Below, one piece after another: positions 1 through 5,154 of a stretch of 38,380 bases of DNA. The position numbers were made by a program, and so were the translations under genes. The first letter of the stretch is position 1. Every line of letters begins with the position of its first letter. The stretch lies in IMG/VR virus record IMGVR_UViG_3300042391_001057, positions 1 to 38,380 of that record. One strand, given 5' to 3'. The notes below the pieces were generated by a model. The model was not told the DNA's origin, did no database searches, and saw nothing but the letters and a program-made list of their open reading frames with translations. The stretch is from a virus.

Positions 1-25
1 TGTTTTGCTGTTACTATCCTAAAAA

Positions 26-100
26 TGGTGGTAAAGGTGAGATTCGAACTCACACCGGGCACCGTATGAAGGTGTTGCACAACCATTATGCTACTTTACC
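26..100 (-). tRNA. tRNA-Met (CAT)
   Basis: Full cloverleaf read on the minus strand: acceptor GGTAAAG/CTTTACC, T-loop TTCGAAT, anticodon loop TTCATAC, encoded CCA. The G1-C72 pair argues against an initiator. An elongator Met or a lysidine-modified Ile2 tRNA cannot be told apart by eye. Confidence 0.9.
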
Positions 101-329
101 ATATAGAAACACACTAGGCTACTTACCGATTTATCTCGGAATTCTTTTTCACAAAATATGTTTTTATATGGTAGCTCTTTACTTCGATACGAGCGAATCG
201 TGTCGGTCTGGTGGAGTTAACCACGGAGTTAAACTACCATATAGAAACACACTTATGCCGTTTTCCTAGAAGGTGGCCGTTCCTAGTACTCTAACTATGT
301 TTGGAGTTAAATGTGTTTTTATATGGTAG
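98..329. repeat. Four alternating inverted copies of an 18-nt element between tRNA-Met and tRNA-Lys
   Basis: The element CTACCATATARAAACACA occurs at about 98-114 and 234-251 on plus and, reverse-complemented, at 158-174 and 312-329. Copy 1 overlaps the 5' end of tRNA-Met and copy 4 the CCA end of tRNA-Lys(TTT), so the element sits at tRNA boundaries. Neighbouring copies can pair over 14-18 bp in mutually exclusive ways. Confidence 0.75.
168..238 (-). other. tRNA-like element with no recognisable T arm
   Basis: The ends pair as a 7-bp acceptor-like stem (GGTAGTT/AGCTACC, one G-T pair) followed by A, without an encoded CCA. A stem ACACG/CGTAT encloses loop ATTCGCT, which would give anticodon TCG (Arg). 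Only about ten bases lie between this arm and the acceptor 3' strand, so there is no room for a T arm, and no TTCRANY loop is present. It may be a decayed tRNA, a minimal tRNA or a structured spacer. Confidence 0.3.
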
Positions 330-397
330 GGGTGTTCGGGAACGATCCGAATTTTACCGGTTAAAAGCCGGTTACTTCACCTTAAAGTTTCACCCCC
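324..397 (-). tRNA. tRNA-Lys (TTT)
   Basis: Acceptor GGGGGTG/CACCCCT (G1-U72 wobble), anticodon arm ACCGG-CTTTTAA-CCGGT, T stem TTCGG/CCGAA with the unusual loop ATCGTTC, encoded CCA. All arms form, though the T loop departs from TTCRANY. Confidence 0.8.
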
Positions 398-400
398 ATA

Positions 401-477
401 TGGTCCACAGCGTCAGATTCGAACTGACACCTCATCGGTTAAGAGCCGAGTACGCTACCGTTAAACGCCAGCTGTGG
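401..477 (-). tRNA. tRNA-Lys (CTT)
   Basis: Acceptor CCACAGC/GCTGTGG, T arm GTCAG-TTCGAAT-CTGAC, anticodon loop CTCTTAA, encoded CCA. It lies 3 nt from tRNA-Lys(TTT), so two lysine isoacceptors are adjacent. Confidence 0.9.
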
Positions 478-503
478 ATGATTCGTAATAGATTTTCTTT
501 CAC

Positions 504-540
504 GTGCCATCCAGGACCATACGGGGGTCTAGGATGACAC
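504..540 (-). other. Strong hairpin behind a six-codon leader ORF
   Basis: On minus a 9-bp stem (GTGTCATCC/GGATGGCAC), a 2x2 internal loop and a further 4-bp stem enclose a 7-nt loop. It abuts the stop codon of the tiny ORF at 540-560 and has no U-tract, so it is not an ordinary terminator. The two tRNA-Lys genes lie just downstream. Confidence 0.55.
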
Positions 541-560
541 TATCGTTTAGCACGTTTCAT
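540..560 (-). CDS. Possible leader peptide MKRAKR
   Basis: A six-codon ORF (Met-Lys-Arg-Ala-Lys-Arg-stop) sits behind a near-perfect Shine-Dalgarno, AAAGGAG, six nt upstream of its ATG, and runs directly into a strong hairpin. A ribosome-binding site this good inside a tRNA array is otherwise unexplained. The Lys/Arg content and the two Lys tRNAs downstream suggest an attenuation-style leader, but this is inference; the site could be fortuitous. Confidence 0.3.
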   Translation of the reverse strand: MKRAKR

Positions 561-585
561 GTCGTTCTCCTTTGAACATTGATTA

Positions 586-658
586 AAATAAAACAGGATG
601 TATTTTTACTGGTTAGATTAAAAGTCTAGTGTATAAATTTGCTGTTAACATCCTAAAA
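586..658 (-). repeat. Intergenic repeat of the tRNA cluster, copy B
   Basis: On minus, TTTTAGGATG-TTAACAGCAA, about 40 variable bases, then ACATCCTGTTTTATTTT. AGGATG pairs with CATCCT and is followed by a U-rich stretch, so it may be a weak terminator or processing element. Related copies lie at 1666-1729 and, truncated by the window edge, at 1-25. Confidence 0.6.
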
Positions 659-659
659 T

Positions 660-735
660 TGGTGCAACCTAGAGGGATCGAACCTCTTTCAACGGTGCTT
701 CAAACCGCCGCTATGACCACATCAGCTAAAGTTGC
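660..735 (-). tRNA. tRNA-Phe (GAA)
   Basis: Acceptor GCAACTT/AGGTTGC, D arm, anticodon arm GCGGT-TTGAAGC-ACCGT, T arm AGAGG-TTCGATC-CCTCT, encoded CCA. Confidence 0.88.
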
Positions 736-742
736 ATTGTAT

Positions 743-820
743 TGGTCTCCATGGTAGGATTCGAACCTACAGCCTCCTGACTCCAGATCAGGCCGTCTAC
801 CAGATTGACATTACACAGAG
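743..820 (-). tRNA. tRNA-Pro (TGG), unusual C33
   Basis: Acceptor CTCTGTG/CATGGAG with C1-G72, as in proline tRNAs; T arm GTAGG-TTCGAAT-CCTAC; anticodon stem CCTGA/TCAGG with loop TCTGGAG. Counting from a 5-bp stem gives anticodon TGG, but position 33 would be C instead of the near-universal T. If the loop register shifts by one, GGA (Ser) is the alternative. Confidence 0.65.
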
Positions 821-825
821 ATAAT

Positions 826-899
826 TGGTACTTCGTTAGGGAATCGAACCCTCATCATTGCTATGTAAAAGCAAAGTTCTGCCATTAAACTACCGAAGC
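826..899 (-). tRNA. tRNA-Val (TAC)
   Basis: Acceptor GCTTCGG/ACGAAGT, anticodon arm TTGCT-TTTACAT-AGCAA, T-loop TTCGATT, encoded CCA. One acceptor and one T-stem mismatch. Confidence 0.85.
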
Positions 900-903
900 A
901 TAT

Positions 904-975
904 TGGAGCGGGCTACAGGGTTCGAACCTGCATCTTTCGGCTTGGAAGGCCAAACGTATTCCACAAACAACCCGC
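904..975 (-). tRNA. tRNA-Gly (TCC)
   Basis: Acceptor GCGGGTT/AGCCCGC with discriminator T, as usual for bacterial glycine tRNAs; anticodon arm TTGGC-CTTCCAA-GCCGA; T-loop TTCGAAC; encoded CCA. Confidence 0.9.
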
Positions 976-981
976 ATTAAC

Positions 982-1056
982 TGGCATACCCCCAAGGACT
1001 CGAACCTTGTCAAACGGACTTGGAAACCGTCGTGCTGCCATTGACACTAGAGGCAT
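982..1056 (-). tRNA. tRNA-Trp (CCA)
   Basis: Acceptor ATGCCTC/GGGGTAT, discriminator G as in Trp tRNAs, anticodon region ACGGT-TTCCAAG-TCCGT, T arm CAAGG-TTCGAGT-CCTTG, encoded CCA. A one-base shift would read TCC (Gly), but the D-arm count and discriminator favour Trp. Confidence 0.75.
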
Positions 1057-1064
1057 ATAAAACT

Positions 1065-1155
1065 TGGCGGAAGGATGGCGTAATCGAAACCCTGGGCATC
1101 ACTGCCTCCACCTGTGTTCAAAACAGGGCCAGCATCCCCGGCTGGACAACCTTCC
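1065..1155 (-). tRNA. tRNA-Ser (TGA)
   Basis: Class II tRNA of 91 nt with a long variable arm, acceptor GGAAGG.../CCTTCC, discriminator G, anticodon arm CCTGT-TTTGAAC-ACAGG. The T stem around TTCGATT is imperfect. Confidence 0.8.
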
Positions 1156-1162
1156 ATTAATT

Positions 1163-1250
1163 TGGCAGAGAGTAAGGGATTCGAACCCTTGTGCCGTTTC
1201 CAACTCACTGTTTAGCAAACAGGACGCTTTAGCCACTCGCGCAACTCTCT
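1163..1250 (-). tRNA. tRNA-Ser (GCT)
   Basis: Class II tRNA: acceptor AGAGAGT/ACTCTCT, discriminator G, anticodon arm CCTGT-TTGCTAA-ACAGT, long variable arm, T arm AAGGG-TTCGAAT-CCCTT, encoded CCA. Confidence 0.9.
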
Positions 1251-1257
1251 ATAAATT

Positions 1258-1332
1258 TGGTGGAGGCCGAGGGAATCGAACCCTTCTAGTCACGATGCTT
1301 GCAAGGCAACGCCGTAACCCATTACTGCCCCC
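1258..1332 (-). tRNA. tRNA-Ala (TGC)
   Basis: Acceptor GGGGGCA/GGCCTCC, anticodon loop CTTGCAA with one stem mismatch, T-loop TTCGATT, discriminator A, encoded CCA. Confidence 0.82.
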
Positions 1333-1344
1333 ATAAAAACTTTG

Positions 1345-1419
1345 CTGTACATCTAGGGATCGAACCTAGCTCATTCCTCATTAACAGTGAGGCGCATACA
1401 CCATGCTTGCTCATGTACA
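1345..1419 (-). tRNA. tRNA-Asn (GTT), no encoded CCA, extended acceptor helix
   Basis: Acceptor TGTACAT/ATGTACA, discriminator G, anticodon arm CCTCA-CTGTTAA-TGAGG, T arm CTAGG-TTCGATC-CCTAG. Unlike its neighbours it lacks a genomic CCA. The acceptor helix continues ten more base pairs outside the tRNA (1336-1352 with 1413-1429, 17 bp perfect), which should affect how the ends are processed. Confidence 0.88.
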
Positions 1420-1430
1420 GCAAAGTTTTC

Positions 1431-1509
1431 ACTTTGCGATAGTTTCTATAGCACCCATTGAAACTAACAAACATTGAATGGATGATCCTACCAGTTCCAT
1501 TATTTGCTC
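1431..1509. other. tRNA-cluster spacer, no gene seen
   Basis: About 80 bases between the Asn and Asp tRNAs. I find no T-loop motif, promoter or convincing stem here; a decayed tRNA is possible. Confidence 0.4.
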
Positions 1510-1584
1510 TGGCGCCGCTGATGGGAATCGAACCCACCTAAGTCTCGCAGACAACGAGTTACCCTCCCAGAGAGCTACAACGGC
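1510..1584 (-). tRNA. tRNA-Asp (GTC)
   Basis: Acceptor GCCGTTG/CAGCGGC, discriminator G as in Asp tRNAs, anticodon loop TTGTCTG (T37 is unusual), T arm GTGGG-TTCGATT-CCCAT, encoded CCA. The D loop is short. Confidence 0.72.
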
Positions 1585-1588
1585 ATGT

Positions 1589-1663
1589 TGGTACTGTCGA
1601 CGGGTATCGATCCCGCTTCTCCACCTTGAAAGGGTAGCGTCCTAGCCACTAGACGACGACAGT
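1589..1663 (-). tRNA. tRNA-Glu (TTC)
   Basis: Acceptor ACTGTCG/CGACAGT, a Glu-like D arm (GTCGTCTAGTGGCTAGGACG), anticodon arm CTACC-CTTTCAA-GGTGG, T loop ATCGATA between GCGGG/CCCGT, encoded CCA. Confidence 0.88.
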
Positions 1664-1665
1664 GT

Positions 1666-1729
1666 AATAAAACAGGATGCATTTTCTTTTTACCATAAAA
1701 GTTAAAAGTTGCTGTTAGCATCCTAAAAA
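1666..1729 (-). repeat. Intergenic repeat of the tRNA cluster, copy C
   Basis: Same layout as the copy at 586-658: minus TTTTAGGATG-CTAACAGCAA, a variable middle, then GCATCCTGTTTTATT. It separates the Glu and Arg tRNAs. Confidence 0.6.
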
Positions 1730-1788
1730 TTTGTGCTGGGTAGGTGCTCCAGCGCCGATCGTCTTGATACAATCTCACGGCCCTTGTT

Positions 1789-1863
1789 TGGTATCGCTGT
1801 ATGGAATCGAACCACAATTCCCACGTTCGTAGCGTAGTGTATTATCCATTATACTACAGCGAT
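1789..1863 (-). tRNA. tRNA-Arg (ACG)
   Basis: Acceptor ATCGCTG/CAGCGAT, D arm GTATAATGGATAATAC, anticodon arm CTACG-CTACGAA-CGTGG, T-loop TTCGATT, encoded CCA. A34 implies inosine modification by host TadA. Confidence 0.9.
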
Positions 1864-1868
1864 AAATT

Positions 1869-1953
1869 TGGTGGAGTATCCTGGGATCGAACCAGGCGTG
1901 CCCGAAGGCGGCGGATTTACAGTCCACTGCATCACCATTGATGCTTCTACTCC
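1869..1953 (-). tRNA. tRNA-Tyr (GTA)
   Basis: Canonical class II Tyr tRNA: acceptor GGAGTAG/ATACTCC, anticodon arm GTGGA-CTGTAAA-TCCGC, variable arm with a TTCG loop, T arm CCTGG-TTCGATC-CCAGG, encoded CCA. Confidence 0.92.
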
Positions 1954-2032
1954 AGTGAAAGTTCGTTACTTGCCAAGGATAGGTTCTACCTGTCGCTTCC
2001 TTATAGCATTTCGCAGACAACTTTCAAAAACT

Positions 2033-2121
2033 TGGTGGAGCCTGATGGAATCGAACCACTTGCCAGCCACCCCACTTGACAATGGCTACCGGGTTACAGC
2101 CGGCAATGGGGGACAAGCTCC
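2033..2121 (-). tRNA. Aberrant tRNA, anticodon arm reads GTA (Tyr), D arm missing
   Basis: Acceptor GGAGCTT/AGGCTCC, T arm with loop TTCGATT and encoded CCA are clear. The best anticodon arm is GCCGG-CTGTAAC-CCGGT (GTA), followed by a long variable arm AGCCA/TGGCT. Only ten bases (GTCCCCCATT) separate acceptor and anticodon stem, too few for a D arm. It may be a second, rearranged Tyr tRNA, a pseudogene, or a tRNA whose CCCC pairs with GGGG in the variable loop. Anticodon assignment is uncertain. Confidence 0.5.
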
Positions 2122-2123
2122 AA

Positions 2124-3590
2124 TTAACTTATTAACAATGATTTGTAATCTTTTAAATACTTTTCTGTAATATTATCAGGAACTCGTCTACTTTTATTTT
2201 TAAAAAAGTCTTCGTGTATCCCTAATCCTAAGTATTGAGCTATTAGCCAGGAAGAATATATAGATCGTTGTCTTAGCAGTTTCGGATTAATCACTGTGTT
2301 AACAAAATTGCTTGCTTCATCATGTGACCAGTAATTGTTTTTCCAATTACCGTAACCAGTTACACCTTCATCAAAAGTGTATCCGTATTTTTCTGAATTC
2401 TTTTCAAACTCACTTAAATTTTTTAGTTCTTTATTTGCTGTAAGTCCTAAAGGCTGAAACAAAATATGATACAAGTCGTTGTCAATAAACCAATTAACTG
2501 TATCTAAATTATTTTCTTTAGTATCTCCAGGTAATCCAACTATAAAACTAAGTGTTTGTGCTACATCGTTTTTCCAAATGTTATGATATAACTCCGGAAT
2601 GAAGGTTTTTGCGTTGGTACTACTCCATCCTTTTCCGATTAACAATGCAGACTCTCTGTTTAAGGATTCAATGCCGTGAAAACAAGAAACTAGTCCGCTT
2701 TCTTGAAGCATGTAAGGAACATCTCTAAACTTGTCTAACAAGTCAGCTCTTAGATATGCAGTATACTTTATTTTGAAAGGTAAGGATGATATCATCTTAT
2801 GCCATTCAGACATTTTATAAACTGTGTCATTAAATGTATCACATATTATGTAATACGATGTTGTACCCCAGTTAGTATAATTGTAGATTAATTCTTCTTT
2901 GACTAATTCAAAGTTTCTAAGATAATCTAACTTTCCACGACCTAGTAGTAAATGATTACAAAATTTACATTTAAAAATGCAACCTCTACTTATCTCTAGT
3001 GGCAGTGTTTCTCCTGCCACTATTGTATCGTCGGGATGAAACCTAAATGCATCTGTTTCTATATTATGAGTATGAAACAACGGTTCACTATAAACACGAA
3101 TCATTTTATTCGAAACTGTGTTAAAGTCAATTGTAAATTTAGGTTCAGCAGTTTTTCCTGCAATAAAATTAACTACATCTTTAAAAATGTCCTCACCATA
3201 TTGATTAATTACAGCATAAGTATCAAACTCAGTTATAGTTTTTGAAATAACTGTATGATACCCTCCCATAATTATCTTAAGATTTGGATATTCTTTTGAT
3301 ATAGCTGCAACGGCATTAATGATATAATGCGGCATACTGTCAATCCCTGCAATAAATGTTGTACTAATGCCTAAAACTAATGTTTTAGAATCAATACACT
3401 TTTTTAATGCAGAAAGTAACTCACTCTGTGTAAAGTGAAGTACGTGATCAATCACTTTTACAGAAAATCCCGAGAGTCTGCACGAATGTGCAACTTTGTA
3501 AGGACCCAATGTTCTATACACACAAAGACGGCCACCGGCCTGAAATCCAGGCGGACTCTTCGGTCCAGAATTTAACAAAACAATATCCAT
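2124..3590 (-). CDS. Radical SAM protein with B12-binding-like N-terminal domain
   Basis: A 488-residue protein. About residue 204 it carries SRGCIFKCKFCN, the CxxxCxxC motif that binds the 4Fe-4S cluster of radical SAM enzymes. The N-terminal ~150 residues (glycines and hydrophobic strands such as LVLGIST and KIIMGGYHTVIS) resemble the Rossmann-like cobalamin-binding domain of the B12-radical SAM superfamily, but the cofactor-binding histidine motif is not obvious. IVGLPGDTKENN is a typical later motif of that group. It ends 2 nt before the aberrant tRNA and is the first large gene downstream of the tandem promoter array. The substrate is unknown. Confidence 0.8.
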   Translation of the reverse strand: MDIVLLNSGPKSPPGFQAGGRLCVYRTLGPYKVAHSCRLSGFSVKVIDHVLHFTQSELLSALKKCIDSKTLVLGISTTFIAGIDSMPHYIINAVAAISKEYPNLKIIMGGYHTVISKTITEFDTYAVINQYGEDIFKDVVNFIAGKTAEPKFTIDFNTVSNKMIRVYSEPLFHTHNIETDAFRFHPDDTIVAGETLPLEISRGCIFKCKFCNHLLLGRGKLDYLRNFELVKEELIYNYTNWGTTSYYIICDTFNDTVYKMSEWHKMISSLPFKIKYTAYLRADLLDKFRDVPYMLQESGLVSCFHGIESLNRESALLIGKGWSSTNAKTFIPELYHNIWKNDVAQTLSFIVGLPGDTKENNLDTVNWFIDNDLYHILFQPLGLTANKELKNLSEFEKNSEKYGYTFDEGVTGYGNWKNNYWSHDEASNFVNTVINPKLLRQRSIYSSWLIAQYLGLGIHEDFFKNKSRRVPDNITEKYLKDYKSLLIS

Positions 3591-3661
3591 GCTTTATTTA
3601 ACAATTAACACACTCCCCGCTATGCGTTTTGACGCTCGTCAAAGGAGCGAAAGGGAATGTG

Positions 3662-3731
3662 TATATTAAAACGCACTCGGCTTGTGGCCTTGTCCCCTAA
3701 ACATTCTAGTTTTGGAGTACGCTTTAATATA
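3662..3731 (-). other. Long stem-loop, candidate structured RNA
   Basis: Seventeen-base arms at 3662-3678 and 3715-3731 pair completely when two G-U pairs are allowed (TATATTAAARCGYACTC), enclosing a 36-nt loop. It lies just upstream of the radical SAM gene on the transcribed strand. The tRNA-like size recalls the paired elements in the tRNA cluster. No U-tract follows, so it is not a simple terminator. Confidence 0.5.
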
Positions 3732-3849
3732 ACTAGTATTTTTTTATCCACACAAGGATAAGCCATCCACTAGTCCGCCCGTTTACAGCTTGTTTATAGT
3801 GCGCTGTCAGGTCCTCGTTACCTGTATATTCACACTTTGCGGTCCACGA

Positions 3850-3993
3850 TCACCCTTGAGCAATCCCGCGCTTTCTATCTGCTTCGTAATACTGTCTAGC
3901 ACGAGCCATCTTGTCTTCGAGCAATTTTTTAAGTTGCTCTGGACTAAGCGTATGCTTTCTAGTAAACTCTGCTTGTCTCTTCAAATCTATCAT
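3850..3993 (-). CDS. Small basic/acidic helical protein, 47 aa
   Basis: Reads MIDLKRQAEFTRKHTLSPEQ..., ending in QG. Shine-Dalgarno AAGGAA lies five nt before the ATG. The composition (many Lys, Arg, Glu, Gln, no cysteines) suggests one or two amphipathic helices with a proline start at SPEQ. It is downstream of the tandem promoters but behind the hairpin at 4014-4043, so its expression may depend on read-through. No family recognised. Confidence 0.5.
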   Translation of the reverse strand: MIDLKRQAEFTRKHTLSPEQLKKLLEDKMARARQYYEADRKRGIAQG

Positions 3994-4013
3994 TTTTCCT
4001 TGCGGAAAACAAA

Positions 4014-4043
4014 AAACCCCAGGGTTTTAATCCTAGGGTTCTA
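4014..4043 (-). terminator. Intrinsic terminator or attenuator
   Basis: On minus AACCCTAGG pairs with CCTGGGGTT (9 bp with one G-U) around a short A-rich loop and is followed by TTTTTTG. It lies between two small ORFs, only about 20 nt before the start of the second. Confidence 0.65.
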
Positions 4044-4067
4044 AAAGTTTTAGTAGTTTTTGCTTAA

Positions 4068-4223
4068 TTAAGCATAACCACTTCCCTCCAAGAACCCCGA
4101 GCTAAAATAGCCCTCCGGTGTGCGATCTGAATGCAGACTATTAATCGCTAACCACACGGCGGACATTAGTCCTGCCTGTTTGGCTATAGAATTAAATTGT
4201 CTAAAATTACAAATTGCGTTCAT
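4068..4223 (-). CDS. Small ORF, 51 aa, first gene after the tandem promoters
   Basis: Starts MNAICNFRQFNSIAKQAG and ends EGSGYA. The ribosome site is weak (GAGA about eight nt before the ATG). It is the first reading frame downstream of four consensus promoters and ends just before a palindrome (TGCTTAATTAAGCA) and a terminator, a layout typical of small early phage proteins. It matches no family I recognise; the region could instead be an untranslated RNA. Confidence 0.4.
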   Translation of the reverse strand: MNAICNFRQFNSIAKQAGLMSAVWLAINSLHSDRTPEGYFSSGFLEGSGYA

Positions 4224-4281
4224 TTTGTTTTCTCGTTAATCTCTTAAAATTTATACACTACATTGTGTAGCGTATGTATCA

Positions 4282-4310
4282 ATTATAGTGTCTTTCAACA
4301 CCCTTGTCAA
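4282..4310 (-). promoter_or_regulatory. Sigma-70 promoter P1 of the tandem array
   Basis: Perfect consensus: TTGACA (4305-4310), 17-bp spacer, TATAAT (4282-4287), directed leftward. Confidence 0.85.
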
Positions 4311-4375
4311 CAACTTTTGGCTAACTTGTTAAAAATAAATTTTAACTTGCTCACCTTGCTTGCTAACTTGTTCTT

Positions 4376-4404
4376 ATTGTAGCGTCTTTCAACTCTACTG
4401 TCAA
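4376..4404 (-). promoter_or_regulatory. Sigma-70 promoter P2 of the tandem array
   Basis: TTGACA (4399-4404), 17-bp spacer, TACAAT (4376-4381), leftward. Its spacer shares GTTGAAAGAC with that of P1. Confidence 0.8.
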
Positions 4405-4474
4405 CTACTTTTGAAATTTCTTTTGTTGTATTTTTACAACGCTAGAAAGTTACATTGTTTGCTAACTTGTCTCT

Positions 4475-4503
4475 ATTGTACTGTAATTAGTTCTTCTTGT
4501 CAA
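4475..4503 (-). promoter_or_regulatory. Sigma-70 promoter P3 of the tandem array
   Basis: TTGACA (4498-4503), 17-bp spacer, TACAAT (4475-4480), leftward. Confidence 0.8.
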
Positions 4504-4561
4504 CTACTATTTGCAAACTGGCAAATAATTTTTTGTAAAGGAATTCCTTAACAGTCTTTCT

Positions 4562-4590
4562 ATTATAGTTTTATTTATATCTTTTGTCAA
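4562..4590 (-). promoter_or_regulatory. Sigma-70 promoter P4 with embedded TATAAATA
   Basis: TTGACA (4585-4590), 17-bp spacer, TATAAT (4562-4567), leftward. The spacer contains TATAAATA, identical to the T4 late-promoter element, which may be coincidence in AT-rich DNA. Confidence 0.8.
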
Positions 4591-4647
4591 GACCGATGTG
4601 ATAATGTGGTGTTTTTACAACAAAATAAAAAACACCACACTAAAGTA

Positions 4648-5154
4648 TTAACTGTTTAAAACTTTTGCAACGCTGTTCATCACACTGGCAATACGACCGA
4701 TGTCACGAAGTTGTTCAACTGTGTAGCCTTCTGTCTTCAATGTCTCGTAGTGTGCCTTAACACAGAAGTGACACTTGCCCACAATACTAGCAGCAAGACT
4801 GAACGCTTCAAAGTTTGCCTTGGTAGTTCCACCATGTGATGCAATAGCATTCATGCGTAACTGTGCCGGCAAGCCTTTTAGTTGCGGATCATCTGCCATC
4901 TCAACGAATGGATACCAAACGTTATTCTGTGCCATAATACTTGCGGCTGTCATTGCCGATTCGGCATGCACTGGAGCGTCAGCTAACATAACAGCAAGTA
5001 CTTTTCCGTTACCAGTTGCAGCGAGTGCGGCTACAGCACAACCCATGGCCACATCAGCATCTAATGTACTACGCACTAGCACAGCGTCAAGATTTAACTT
5101 GGTGTCTTTTGCGTAGTCTGGCAACGCTGATTTAACTGCGTCGATGAATGCCAT
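4648..5154 (-). CDS. ahpD: AhpD-like alkylhydroperoxidase (carboxymuconolactone decarboxylase fold)
   Basis: A 168-residue protein. CHFCVKAHYETLK about residue 128 contains the CxxCxxxH thiol motif of AhpD, which passes electrons to the peroxiredoxin AhpC. Length is close to mycobacterial AhpD (~177). The ATG at 5154 overlaps the AhpC stop as TAATG, so the two are translationally coupled; a longer in-frame extension has no support. Located in the cytoplasm by family. Preceding it in the same transcript is its expected partner, which strengthens the call. Likely role: peroxide detoxification during infection. Confidence 0.9.
   Translation of the reverse strand: MAFIDAVKSALPDYAKDTKLNLDAVLVRSTLDADVAMGCAVAALAATGNGKVLAVMLADAPVHAESAMTAASIMAQNNVWYPFVEMADDPQLKGLPAQLRMNAIASHGGTTKANFEAFSLAASIVGKCHFCVKAHYETLKTEGYTVEQLRDIGRIASVMNSVAKVLNS

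Larger units (their letters stand above)
3594..4640. promoter_or_regulatory. One-kilobase control region, mostly non-coding
   Basis: This is the largest stretch without a long gene. It holds, from right to left on the minus strand, four tandem sigma-70 promoters (4590-4282), a 51-codon ORF, a terminator-like hairpin, a 47-codon ORF and a long stem-loop before the radical SAM gene. The right half is AT-rich and built from diverged repeats containing GCTAACTTGT. A 48-codon reading frame (3620-3766) overlaps the long stem-loop and has no good ribosome site, so it is not called. Confidence 0.7.

Noticed and set aside
1733-1788. Hairpin GCTGG...CCAGC as another tRNA or terminator
   Set aside because: No T-loop, no complete cloverleaf and no U-tract.
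1955-2027. 8-bp inverted ends (TGAAAGTT/AACTTTCA) enclosing a tRNA-sized piece
   Set aside because: No anticodon arm with T33 and no T loop could be found; probably spacer or a decayed tRNA.
1-2120. Several ORFs of 60-100 codons across the tRNA cluster
   Set aside because: They run through tRNA genes in random frames, have no ribosome sites and lack protein-like composition.
2033-2121. Selenocysteine or pyrrolysine tRNA
   Set aside because: No TCA or CTA anticodon in a suitable loop; the best arm reads GTA.
3620-3766. 48-codon ORF beginning MAYPCVDKK
   Set aside because: It overlaps the 17-bp stem-loop, has no clear Shine-Dalgarno and is explained by the structured RNA.
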